Made by a program: the position numbers and the translations under genes. From assembly GCF_004917065.1 (NCBI RefSeq), contig NZ_SSYA01000003.1, positions 62,001-126,000 of the forward strand: a stretch of 64,000 nucleotides of DNA. Direction: 5' to 3'. This DNA comes from Geomonas ferrireducens. GTDB taxonomy: Bacteria > Desulfobacterota > Desulfuromonadia > Geobacterales > Geobacteraceae. The notes under the pieces are model-generated. The model made no database searches. It was not told where the DNA came from and saw only the letters and a program-made list of their open reading frames with translations. Positions 8,333-15,645 of the stretch are shown here, in pieces; the stretch's first letter is position 1; each line of letters opens with the position of its first letter.

Positions 8333-8980
8333 TTAGAGGATGATGAGCTCGACCACGTCCGACCATGGCCCGATTCCCGCGTTGTTGATCAGCCTGGACC
8401 TGAAGAAGGCTCTGCGCGCCGCTTCCAACCCGTTATGGGTGAAATGGCAGTAGTTGGATACCATCAGGCGCTGCCATGAACTTTCCTGATCCGGGGGGCC
8501 GTAAGTGAACTGCAACTCGACGCTTGCCTTGCCTTCCCAGCTGTTGACATGGAACTTCACCGATCCGGACTCCTTGCCGTGGGTGGCTTTGAATCTGTGG
8601 AACTTCTCCGGGATCTTCAGCGCCCAATTCCGCGGAGTCTTGTGCGTTCTGTCCACCCCTATGGTGTCCAACTCCCCCGGGTCCTTGGTGTAGGTTGCAT
8701 ACATCACGATGCACTGGCAACAATACCTTATGGTCTGTATCAACTTCTCTCGTGCCGCCACTCTTTCGGATTCCTTGGTCGGGTCGAGCCTTGCCGCGTG
8801 CGATGCCTGCTTGACCAACTGCGCCTCCTCGCGGAGTTGGTCCCCCGTCGGAGCCCAGCGAGACCTCGGTTCCTGAAAGGCTCCGTGCCCGTCCATGATG
8901 TCGGCGATGTTTTCCGCGCGTAGCGCCAGGTCCCCGTCGCTTAGTTCCTTAAGGCTTTGGATATCGTGAGTCTCGCTCAT
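8333..8980 (-). CDS. Conserved-looking protein of unknown function
   Basis: 215 residues with no signal peptide and no membrane segment, so probably cytoplasmic. The N-terminal half is charged and helical (QLREEAQLVKQASHAARLD). The middle has Cys-Cys-Gln-Cys (about residue 87) and a Lys/Pro-rich part. The C-terminal 70 residues look beta-rich and end RAFFRSRLINNAGIGPWSD, which resembles the last strands of a fibronectin type III domain (R-x-R-x-N-x-x-G-x-GPWS). I do not recognise the family. It is expressed from its own promoter (TTGACA at 9045-9040), has a good GGGAGG ribosome binding site and ends at a hairpin, so it is a single-gene unit. Confidence 0.7.
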   Translation of the reverse strand: MSETHDIQSLKELSDGDLALRAENIADIMDGHGAFQEPRSRWAPTGDQLREEAQLVKQASHAARLDPTKESERVAAREKLIQTIRYCCQCIVMYATYTKDPGELDTIGVDRTHKTPRNWALKIPEKFHRFKATHGKESGSVKFHVNSWEGKASVELQFTYGPPDQESSWQRLMVSNYCHFTHNGLEAARRAFFRSRLINNAGIGPWSDVVELIIL

Positions 8981-9017
8981 CGTTGCCTCCCATGGTGTAG
9001 TGAGCTGCCGGAAAGAG

Positions 9018-9045
9018 ATTATTAAATGGGTCTAAGAAATGTCAA
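9018..9045 (-). promoter_or_regulatory. Sigma-70-type promoter of the 8.3-kb unknown gene
   Basis: On the minus strand, TTGACA (9045-9040), a 16-base spacer and AATAAT (9023-9018). The -10 box lies about 38 bases upstream of the ATG at 8980. Confidence 0.6.
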
Positions 9046-9108
9046 GCGTTACGCGTAAGATTTTAGAGGCGGCGGTCAAGGGGAGAGGCGCAAACCCGAG
9101 AAGCGTTA

Positions 9109-9140
9109 TCACGCAAAGCCGCAAAGGCGCAAAGAAGGCT
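9109..9140. repeat. Dispersed repeat, family A, copy 5 (single arm)
   Basis: ACGCAAAGCCGCAAAGGCGC followed by AAAGAAGG. Only one arm of the palindrome is recognisable here, between the unknown gene's promoter and the DUF2442 gene. Confidence 0.75.
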
Positions 9141-9183
9141 GAACAACAACAGATTTCGGTTTAAACCGGAAAAGCCTTGTGTG

Positions 9184-9516
9184 TCAGGGACGGAACTCGC
9201 CGGTTTTGCGAATCGCTTCATACATCGCATCGGGAGCCAGGTCGAGATCTCCCGGCCAGGTCACCGCTCCCAAGTGTAGTGCTACCTGTGCGAACAACGC
9301 TTCGTCACGGAGGACTTCGAAGACGCCAGCCTCAGGAGAATTGATGAACCCGCCCATGAAGACGACACCTTCCGTTCCGTCATTGAAGCGCACCCTGAGT
9401 CTGTAACCTGGCAGGTGGGAGACGGAAGCCACCCGCCAATCCGCAGCAGGCACGACGGTCGGCACTACATCTATACCAGTGGGGAGATCTTTTCCGGCAT
9501 CTGTGTTTTTTCGCAT
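9184..9516 (-). CDS. DUF2442 family protein
   Basis: About 110 residues. The central stretch VASVSHLPGYRLRVRFNDG and the C-terminal VTWPGDLDLAPDAMYEAI match the DUF2442 pattern: a V-x-Y-x-L-x-V-x-F-x-DG strand pair and an x-W-P-x-G-x-D-L-x-P-D-x-L/M-Y end. DUF2442 proteins are small and often encoded next to DUF4160 proteins, as here; the pair has been proposed as a toxin-antitoxin-like module, but the activity is not established. The start is uncertain: an in-frame TTG at 9525, or the ATG at 9516 with AAGGA nine bases upstream, which I prefer. It overlaps the 3' end of the DUF4160 gene by about 46 bases, so translation is probably coupled. Confidence 0.8.
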   Translation of the reverse strand: MRKNTDAGKDLPTGIDVVPTVVPAADWRVASVSHLPGYRLRVRFNDGTEGVVFMGGFINSPEAGVFEVLRDEALFAQVALHLGAVTWPGDLDLAPDAMYEAIRKTGEFRP

Positions 9517-9731
9517 AGCTCCCAATCCTTCAGCAACTCGTCCCTATGGAGGTTTGCCCACTCCAGAACCAACCACAACGCGCGGTTCGGCAGACGTCCC
9601 CTTATCACTTCAAGTGTCTGGATGTTTATCAGTGCCTCGAATTCAGCGTAAAGAGCATGAAAGTGAGGAGGGGCGTGATCCGCCCAGAACATCTGGATGA
9701 CGATTCCGTAGAACATGCTGATAGTCGGCAT
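9471..9731 (-). CDS. DUF4160 family protein
   Basis: 86 residues. The sequence starts MPTISMFYGIVIQMF and has HAPPHFHALYAEFEA, the H-x-P-P-H-F-H signature of DUF4160, followed by a conserved P-x-R-A-L-x-L-V-x-E-W helix that ends the family. It is the first gene of a two-gene unit with DUF2442. GGAGGG lies just before the ATG, and a promoter-like TTGACG/TACCGT lies upstream. The paired His residues could bind a metal or act catalytically, but no reaction is known to me. Confidence 0.85.
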   Translation of the reverse strand: MPTISMFYGIVIQMFWADHAPPHFHALYAEFEALINIQTLEVIRGRLPNRALWLVLEWANLHRDELLKDWELCEKTQMPEKISPLV

Positions 9732-9755
9732 TTTCCCTCCGGAACGCTACTGCTC

Positions 9756-9784
9756 ACGGTACGTGAAAACGAAAAGAGCGTCAA
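9756..9784 (-). promoter_or_regulatory. Putative promoter of the DUF4160/DUF2442 pair
   Basis: On the minus strand, TTGACG (9784-9779), a 17-base spacer and TACCGT (9761-9756), about 25 bases upstream of the ATG. Confidence 0.45.
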
Positions 9785-10367
9785 GTTTACCACGCGGTCC
9801 GGCACAAAGCCGCAAAGCAAATCTTACATAAAGCGCAAAGCCATTTAACAGGGATGAACGGGATGCAGGGGATACAGGCAAAGCCTGTCTCACGCAAAGC
9901 CGCAAAGACGCGAAGAAAAAACAGGAATCGTTTTAAACCCAAGATCGTTTGATCTTTGCCTTTCTTTGCGCCTTAGCGTCTTTGCGTGACAAGAATCTCA
10001 GCCGTTTAGGCAGGTTTAAGCCTTATCCCTTTAATCCCCTTCATCCCTGTTAGTCGTTTTGCCTTCTTACTGTGCTTGCATCAAAACAGTCACGTCCCCT
10101 CCATTCAACAAACAAAACAAAGCCGTCGAGGGGGGCTGTTTAGCCGGATCTGGTGATGTTTTTGTTCTCTAATTATTAACAATTATGCTATCGGTTGCTG
10201 TGCTACTTTTGAAAGACATCTTCTGATGCTTCTGAAGGAATTCATAACCGCCTGTGTCTTGTTGAAAATGTGGTCAATAGTACCCTTTTATAAATGATAA
10301 TAGTGTGATAAGTGGAAAGCGTAAACTTAGTTATCGCACACAAAATATTCCTAAAACTAGGCGGGTC
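9785..10367. other. Intergenic region between the DUF4160 gene and the aminotransferase
   Basis: The left part is the compound A/B repeat. The right part (10080-10360) is clearly AT-rich and probably holds the promoter of the plus-strand sugar operon. TTGAAA near 10263 and TATAAA near 10289 are candidates, but their spacing is about 20 bases and not optimal, so no promoter is called. Confidence 0.4.
9803..10062. repeat. Dispersed palindromic repeat, family A/B, copy 6 (compound)
   Basis: Contains forward A arms (GCCGCAAAGCAA, ACGCAAAGCCGCAAAGACGC), a forward B motif variant (AACAGGGATGAACGGGATGC), an inverse A arm (CTTTCTTTGCGCCTTAGCGT) and an inverse B motif (TCCCTTTAATCCCCTTCATC). Together they form nested inverted repeats of about 260 bases. 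Confidence 0.85.
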
Positions 10368-11468
10368 ATGTCGGTTCCTTTACAAGCACCTCTGAGGCAA
10401 TATCAGCAACTCGCGACGGAAATAGATACAGCTGTGCAGTCGGCGCTGTCTAGCGGACGGTGGCTTTTTGGCACTAGTGTGGATCAGTTTGAGAAAAGCT
10501 TTGCGGCTTACTGTTGCGTCCCGTTTGTGATTACTGTCGCAAATGGCACCGATGCTCTAGAAATATCGCTCATAGCGGCGGGTGCAAAGGAGCGCGAAGT
10601 CATCACTGTAGCCAATGCCGGTGGGTACACGACAACCGCTTGCAGAATCATCGGTGCGATCCCGGTATATGTCGATATTGATCCAGAAACTCTCCTTATG
10701 TCTCCGCAGCATGCCCTTGCTGCCGTGACAAAGGACACTGCCGCACTGGTGGTGACACACCTTTACGGTCGCATGGCAGAGGTCGGAGCTTTCCGCGCAG
10801 GTCTTGCCGCCATGGGCCGAGAGGATGTCGTCATTATCGAAGATTGCGCTCAGGCACACGGCGCTTTATTGAACGGGAAGCGTGCCGGAAGCTGCGGAGA
10901 TCTCGCCACCTTCAGCTTCTATCCTACAAAAAACCTGGGGGCCATGGGAGATGGGGGGGCGATAGCGTGTCACGCCCCTGATATCGCGGCCAAGATCAGG
11001 GCGCTCAGTCAGTACGGCTGGTCCCAGCGCTACTGCAGCACTGTTCCTCATGGCAGAAACAGCCGTATGGACGAAATACAAGCTGCGATCCTTCTGTCCA
11101 AGCTCCCCCACCTGGATAACTGGAACGAGAGGCGCCGCCGAATCGTTCACCGATACCGAGCTGCCGCTTCAGCGGCATTCAATTCCTGGTACACCGATTC
11201 CCCTGCCTTCGTAGCCCATCTCGCCGTCTGTCGCCATCGGCAGAGAGACCATGTCCGGGCTCTTTTTTCCGAGGCCGGCGTTGCGACGGATGTTCACTAC
11301 CCGACCCTCGATTGTGACCAGCCCAGCCAGCAAGGCTTGCCGATGGTAGTTCACGACCTGCACGAAAGTCGCGCGGCATCCCGCGAGATTTTCACCTTGC
11401 CCTGTTTTCCCGAGATGACTGAAGACGAAATATCCCTTGTGGTCAGCGCATTGCAAGCCCACCGGTAA
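10368..11468 (+). CDS. DegT/DnrJ/EryC1 sugar aminotransferase (FdtB/QdtB-like)
   Basis: 366 residues, the usual length for PLP-dependent nucleotide-sugar aminotransferases. The N-terminus VPLQAPLRQYQQLATEID is the family start. Other landmarks are ANGTDALEISL (cofactor phosphate region), VIIEDCAQAHGA (Asp-159 for the PLP pyridine nitrogen) and FSFYPTKNLGAMGDGG, with Lys-188 forming the Schiff base. A glutamate-dependent 3-amination of a dTDP-3-keto-6-deoxyhexose is inferred because the third gene downstream is a fused 3,4-ketoisomerase/acetyltransferase. An in-frame GTG at 10305 would add 21 residues with no family match, so the ATG at 10368 is chosen. It is followed 13 bases later by a GT2 gene. 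Confidence 0.9.
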   Translation: MSVPLQAPLRQYQQLATEIDTAVQSALSSGRWLFGTSVDQFEKSFAAYCCVPFVITVANGTDALEISLIAAGAKEREVITVANAGGYTTTACRIIGAIPVYVDIDPETLLMSPQHALAAVTKDTAALVVTHLYGRMAEVGAFRAGLAAMGREDVVIIEDCAQAHGALLNGKRAGSCGDLATFSFYPTKNLGAMGDGGAIACHAPDIAAKIRALSQYGWSQRYCSTVPHGRNSRMDEIQAAILLSKLPHLDNWNERRRRIVHRYRAAASAAFNSWYTDSPAFVAHLAVCRHRQRDHVRALFSEAGVATDVHYPTLDCDQPSQQGLPMVVHDLHESRAASREIFTLPCFPEMTEDEISLVVSALQAHR

Positions 11469-11481
11469 TCGAGGAAACTGC

Positions 11482-12444
11482 ATGAGCCAAGAAAGCGCTT
11501 CCACTCCTGACTACTCCCTCATCATCCCGGTCTATAAAAATGAAGAAAACATCGATGACCTGTTGGTCGCTCTCACGCGCTTGCACGATGCGGTCGGCCG
11601 GGAGATGGAAGTAGTCTTTGTCGTGGATGGCTCGCCGGATCACTCCTATTCCCTGCTTTACAAGGCTCTTCCGCAGGCCGGTTTCCCCTCACAACTGGTC
11701 GCCCTCTCTCGAAACTACGGTTCGTTTGCCGCCATCCGGATAGGCCTTGAACGCGCATGCGGCAAATACTGCGCGGTAATGGCCGCCGATCTCCAAGAGC
11801 CACCAGAATTGATCACGTCCTTTTTTGCGGTGTTGGACGAAGACGAGGCCGATGTGGTCTTCGGGATGCGCACGGGGAGGGATGATGGCTTTATCTCCGG
11901 CCTATGTTCGGCGGCCTTCTGGGCTCTTTATCGAAAGCTGGTTTCTCCTGATATGCCTAAGGGGGGCGTCGACCTTTTCGGCTGCAACCAATTGGTAAGG
12001 AAAGCGATTTTGTCGATTTCCGAGCCGAACTCCTCGCTTGTCGCGCAGTTGTTCTGGGTGGGGTTCAGACGAAAGTTCATTCCTTATCGGCGGCTGCCTC
12101 GCGAAAAGGGTCAAAGCGCGTGGAAGTTTCGCTCCCGGTTCAAGTACATGCTTGATAGCATTTTTTCCTACTCGGAGCTTCCGGTTATCATCCTTTTGTG
12201 GACCGGTGGAATAGGACTTGCCGTCTCCTTCTTCTTCGGGATCACGACATTGCTGGCGCATCTTCTCGGTTACATCGAAGTTCCGGGTTACACGACCCTT
12301 ATTTTGCTGCAGGTCTTTTTTGCCTCCTCTCTTTTGTTTACCCAAGGGATCATAGCCTCTTATCTGTGGCGGGCCTTCGAAAATACGAAAAAGCGACCGC
12401 TGGCATTAGTCCAGAACCACACTGAATTTAACAGGAAGGATTGA
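11482..12444 (+). CDS. GT2 glycosyltransferase, undecaprenyl/dolichyl-phosphate sugar synthase-like (GtrB type)
   Basis: About 320 residues. A GT-A domain starts with YSLIIPVYKNEENIDDL, has VVDGSPDHS as a variant of the nucleotide-binding region and AADLQEPPEL for the metal/acceptor site. Two hydrophobic segments at the C-terminus (about 235-260 and 270-300) anchor it in the inner membrane, as in GtrB and ArnC-like enzymes. It probably loads a sugar onto polyprenyl phosphate on the cytoplasmic face for use by a GT-C enzyme. The start at 11482 follows GAGG; the longer frame overlaps the previous gene. Its place between the aminotransferase and the fused acetyltransferase suggests the amino sugar may be its substrate, though this is not proven. 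Confidence 0.88.
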   Translation: MSQESASTPDYSLIIPVYKNEENIDDLLVALTRLHDAVGREMEVVFVVDGSPDHSYSLLYKALPQAGFPSQLVALSRNYGSFAAIRIGLERACGKYCAVMAADLQEPPELITSFFAVLDEDEADVVFGMRTGRDDGFISGLCSAAFWALYRKLVSPDMPKGGVDLFGCNQLVRKAILSISEPNSSLVAQLFWVGFRRKFIPYRRLPREKGQSAWKFRSRFKYMLDSIFSYSELPVIILLWTGGIGLAVSFFFGITTLLAHLLGYIEVPGYTTLILLQVFFASSLLFTQGIIASYLWRAFENTKKRPLALVQNHTEFNRKD

Positions 12445-12447
12445 TAC

Positions 12448-13407
12448 ATGGATGACGTCTTCGTGCATGCTCACGGCATCTGCGAAAGCAGGCAGATCGG
12501 CAGTGGAACGCGGATCTGGGCTTTTGCACATGTGCTCCCGGGAGCGAAAATCGGCAAGAACTGCAACATCTGCGACAACGTTTTCATTGAAAACGACGTC
12601 GTCATTGGCGACGACGTGACCATCAAATGTGGCGTGCAAATCTGGGACGGCCTGCGCATAGGCGACAAAGTTTTCATCGGCCCAAACGCCACCTTCACTA
12701 ACGATATCTTCCCGCGATCGAAAGAATACCCCGAGGCCTTTGCTCAAACGTGCATTGGCGATGGTGCGTCGATAGGTGCCAATGCGACAATCCTTCCGGG
12801 ACTGAAGATAGGTGCCAAGGCGATGATCGGTGCGGGGGCCGTGGTGACGAAGAACGTGCCGCCCAATGCCATTGTCACCGGAAACCCCGCAACGATAAGC
12901 GGCTACGTCAACATAAGCAGGGAGAAGGTCAGAAGTTTCACCGCTGGTGCACCTGACTTGCAGTCTGTGACGGAACCCGTGAGTCTGCAGGTCGGCGGGG
13001 CTGTGCTCTACCCGCTGCCACGCTTCTCAGACATGAGAGGGGAACTCTCCCCGATCGATTTCGGAAAAGACCTCCCCTTTAACCCAACGCGGCACTTTCT
13101 GGTTTTCAATGTTCCGGGAGGAAAGGTGCGCGGCGAACATGCCCACAAGGTCTGCGCCCAGTTTTTGATGGTGATCAGGGGCAAGGTCAGCATAGTCCTC
13201 GACGACGGTAATGATACCTGCGAAGTCTCACTTGATAGCCCGTCCGCCGGAGTGTATCTGCCGCCGAATGTCTGGGGCATCCAGTACAAATTCACCCACG
13301 ATGCGATTTTGTCGGTGTACGCATCTCACCCCTATGATCCTGAGGACTATATCCGTTCTTACGAGGAATATCTTTCTTACATTCCGAATAAGGACATGCA
13401 GGGATAA
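12448..13407 (+). CDS. Bifunctional sugar acetyltransferase/3,4-ketoisomerase (WxcM-like; FdtC+FdtA fusion)
   Basis: 319 residues in two modules. Residues 1-150 are a left-handed beta-helix acyltransferase with hexapeptide repeats (IGSGTRIWAFAHVLPGAKIG, IGANATILPGLKIG) ending in the usual VTGNPA. Residues 180-315 are a cupin of the FdtA/QdtA type, with the hallmark KVRGEHAHKVCAQFL and a YLPPNVWGIQY strand. FdtA-type enzymes convert dTDP-4-keto-6-deoxyglucose to the 3-keto isomer, and FdtC-type enzymes N-acetylate the 3-amino product. With the aminotransferase at 10.4 kb, the three steps to a dTDP-3-acetamido-3,6-dideoxyhexose (Fuc3NAc or Qui3NAc type) are complete in one operon. AAGGATTGATAC precedes the ATG, three bases after the previous stop. 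Confidence 0.92.
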   Translation: MDDVFVHAHGICESRQIGSGTRIWAFAHVLPGAKIGKNCNICDNVFIENDVVIGDDVTIKCGVQIWDGLRIGDKVFIGPNATFTNDIFPRSKEYPEAFAQTCIGDGASIGANATILPGLKIGAKAMIGAGAVVTKNVPPNAIVTGNPATISGYVNISREKVRSFTAGAPDLQSVTEPVSLQVGGAVLYPLPRFSDMRGELSPIDFGKDLPFNPTRHFLVFNVPGGKVRGEHAHKVCAQFLMVIRGKVSIVLDDGNDTCEVSLDSPSAGVYLPPNVWGIQYKFTHDAILSVYASHPYDPEDYIRSYEEYLSYIPNKDMQG

Positions 13408-13433
13408 GATCCGGGCGTTAAAGGTACCTTGAA

Positions 13434-15560
13434 ATGAAATTGCGTAAGGAAGCTGTTGCGGATGTTGCCTTTCCGTTGCTGATACTCACCATCCAGAACC
13501 TGTTGGTCTTTAGCGGACATTACTTCAACCACTATCTCTTCCCCTGGGATTTCGCCCAGGCATACTACGGGTTCACGGCATTCTGGACCTCTGCCGTGGA
13601 TCAGGGGCTTTTCCCGCAATGGGTGCCGTTTCAAGCCATGGGGTACCCTCTGGCTTTGAACCTTCAATCGGGGCTTTACTATCCCCCGCTCTGGATTTTT
13701 CCCGCACTTGGCCTGCCATATACTCTCACAGCCGCCGTCATACTGCAGTGCTTACATGTTCTTTTCGGGGGCTTCGGGATGTTCTTCCTTCTCCGGCTGA
13801 AATTGGGGGGGCGCATGATACCGCTGATCGGTGCCCTTATGTTCCAGTTCTTCGGAGGTTTCTATTCCAATGCCGAACATGTCGACATCATCAGAGCCTT
13901 TGCCTTCATGCCTTGGCTTTTGTTCGTCTTTTCCTTCGAACCTGAGGGCGGGGAGGGAAACTTCAGGCCAATCTGGCAGCAATACCTTTTCGGGAATAAG
14001 CCGAGGAACCTGTTCATTCCGCTTTTTATCTATCTGATGGCGACCGGAGGATACCCTGGAAATTTCATCTCCGGGCTGTTCATGCTTGCGATCTATGTCG
14101 TGCTGCAAACGTGTCGAAGCTACATTGCTTCGAGGTCCCTCGTCGGATCGGGCTCTATAGCCCTTCCTGCATTGCTGCTTACCATTGTGGGGCTTGCCAT
14201 GTCCATCGTCCACCTCGGACCGACATGGGTGGAGAAGGCAAGTCTCACCCGAGAGCAGACGTCGGCCACCATCCAGAAAATGGGATTGTGGCTGACAGAG
14301 ATCCCAACGCTTTACCTCTCGAATGCGTCGCTGCCGAGCGAAATTTCGATGACTTCCTGCTACGTCACTTTGCCCGCTGTGATCCTATGTTTCTTCCTGC
14401 CCTTCCAGAAGTTAAAGGAATACTGGATCGAAGTCGTACTGTTAGTTCTTGCGCTGTTGATGGTGCCAGGCCCACGTAGCCCGTTCTTCACCCTCATCAC
14501 AAAAGTTCTCCCGCCACTGAACTATTCCAGGTTCCCGACGAGCGACTACCGTATCTTCATTGGGGTGATTCTTATCCTTTTGGCTGCCGTAGCTTTGAAA
14601 TCGTTGTCTCATGCGCCTCAAGGGTTAGCTGCGCTGCTGACCAGAGCGTCGGCTTCAATTGTCTTCATCGGTTCCGGGTACTTTTACTTTCAGAGCATCG
14701 ATCCTTTGCTTTCGGTTTCATCGCTTCAATTTGCAGCCTTTCTGGCTGTTTCCGTACTGACCCTCGCGGTGCTTCTTAGTGTCGCCATGAAGCGGTGGAT
14801 CCCCATTGACGCAGCGTTGGTACTCCTTGCCCTGCTTGTTTTGGGAGACGGCTTCCGGGTCCTTCCAAAGATAGAGTTGCACAGGCCTGGAGTTACCATA
14901 AGTGCCTGGCGTGATGGAGACTCTTATTCGGGCTACAAGGCTTACGGGTACCCCCTTGGTGCCGGTAGAAAACTCGCCATATACGAAGCGCTTAAGAACT
15001 CTCCGCCTTCACGTCCGCGGCGTATTGACGCAAAGGACAACTTGCTTTTCCCTTGGGCCGGGTATCTGACGGCAAACTATATGACTTCCGACCTTGGCGG
15101 AACCAAGATGACGGCACGGGAGGAGATTGAAAGACATCCTCTTACGAAAGAGATCATGATAAGCCCGTGGAGTATACTGTTGCTGCGGCACGGCCAACCT
15201 GCCCCTTTGGCACCGAATGAGAGCGTTGATCAGAAAGCCTACGGTATCAATGAAATCGCTTACGAGATATCACTGGAGAGCCCACGGTTGATGGTGGAGA
15301 ATGAGATCTATTTTAAAGGATGGGTGGCTGATTTGAGAGCAGCTAACTCGGAACTCAAAATAGCTGCAACGAGTATAGGGGAAGGGCTAAGAGCGTGGGA
15401 TCTGCCTTCAGGAAAATACCGTATGGTTGCCCACTTTGAGTTTCCCAATCTCAACGTGTATCGAGCTGTGAGCATTTCCGCATTTTTGCTGTGGCTGGTG
15501 ATTTGCGGCCTTAGAATAGTTGAACCTGCCCCACGCGGGGCAGGTTCAACTTGTTGTTAA
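13434..15560 (+). CDS. Large polytopic membrane protein, possible GT-C-type glycosyltransferase
   Basis: 708 residues with about 12 hydrophobic segments and a C-terminal ~220-residue soluble part. The N-terminal FPWDFAQAYYGF and WVPFQAMGYPLALN lie where GT-C enzymes carry an acidic first loop; FPWD could hold the catalytic Asp. YfhO-like membrane proteins share this layout. The substrate is unknown. It is the last gene of the plus-strand sugar operon, 26 bases after the fused acetyltransferase, with a weak AAAGG ribosome binding site. The final codons (after RIVEP) lie inside a 14-bp perfect hairpin, so the original stop may have been lost or the terminator is embedded in the coding end. Confidence 0.75.
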   Translation: MKLRKEAVADVAFPLLILTIQNLLVFSGHYFNHYLFPWDFAQAYYGFTAFWTSAVDQGLFPQWVPFQAMGYPLALNLQSGLYYPPLWIFPALGLPYTLTAAVILQCLHVLFGGFGMFFLLRLKLGGRMIPLIGALMFQFFGGFYSNAEHVDIIRAFAFMPWLLFVFSFEPEGGEGNFRPIWQQYLFGNKPRNLFIPLFIYLMATGGYPGNFISGLFMLAIYVVLQTCRSYIASRSLVGSGSIALPALLLTIVGLAMSIVHLGPTWVEKASLTREQTSATIQKMGLWLTEIPTLYLSNASLPSEISMTSCYVTLPAVILCFFLPFQKLKEYWIEVVLLVLALLMVPGPRSPFFTLITKVLPPLNYSRFPTSDYRIFIGVILILLAAVALKSLSHAPQGLAALLTRASASIVFIGSGYFYFQSIDPLLSVSSLQFAAFLAVSVLTLAVLLSVAMKRWIPIDAALVLLALLVLGDGFRVLPKIELHRPGVTISAWRDGDSYSGYKAYGYPLGAGRKLAIYEALKNSPPSRPRRIDAKDNLLFPWAGYLTANYMTSDLGGTKMTAREEIERHPLTKEIMISPWSILLLRHGQPAPLAPNESVDQKAYGINEIAYEISLESPRLMVENEIYFKGWVADLRAANSELKIAATSIGEGLRAWDLPSGKYRMVAHFEFPNLNVYRAVSISAFLLWLVICGLRIVEPAPRGAGSTCC
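15519..15550. terminator. Hairpin embedded in the 3' end of the membrane-protein gene
   Basis: GTTGAACCTGCCCC pairs perfectly with GGGGCAGGTTCAAC around the loop ACGC. It lies between convergent genes and could stop transcription from both sides. It ends eight bases before the TAA of the plus-strand gene. The T tract is weak (TTGTTGTT). Confidence 0.7.
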
Positions 15561-15645
15561 ATATTCTCACTTCATCCGGATCTTGATTTAAAGTAAAGCC
15601 TCGCTTGGCTACTTTGTCCCGTTTTGCTTGAGATGAGGCCAAGGT

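Noticed and set aside
7905-8366. A minus-strand 153-codon frame with 14-residue repeats
   Set aside because: It is open only because the 42-bp array is divisible by three. Its start overlaps the hairpin and the end of another gene, and no ribosome binding site is present. I keep the decayed-gene idea only as an alternative in the array finding.
9803-10062. GEMM-type riboswitch suggested by ACGCAAAGCC motifs
   Set aside because: The motif is part of the dispersed CGCAAAG repeats that recur many times in both orientations, and the other conserved GEMM elements are missing.
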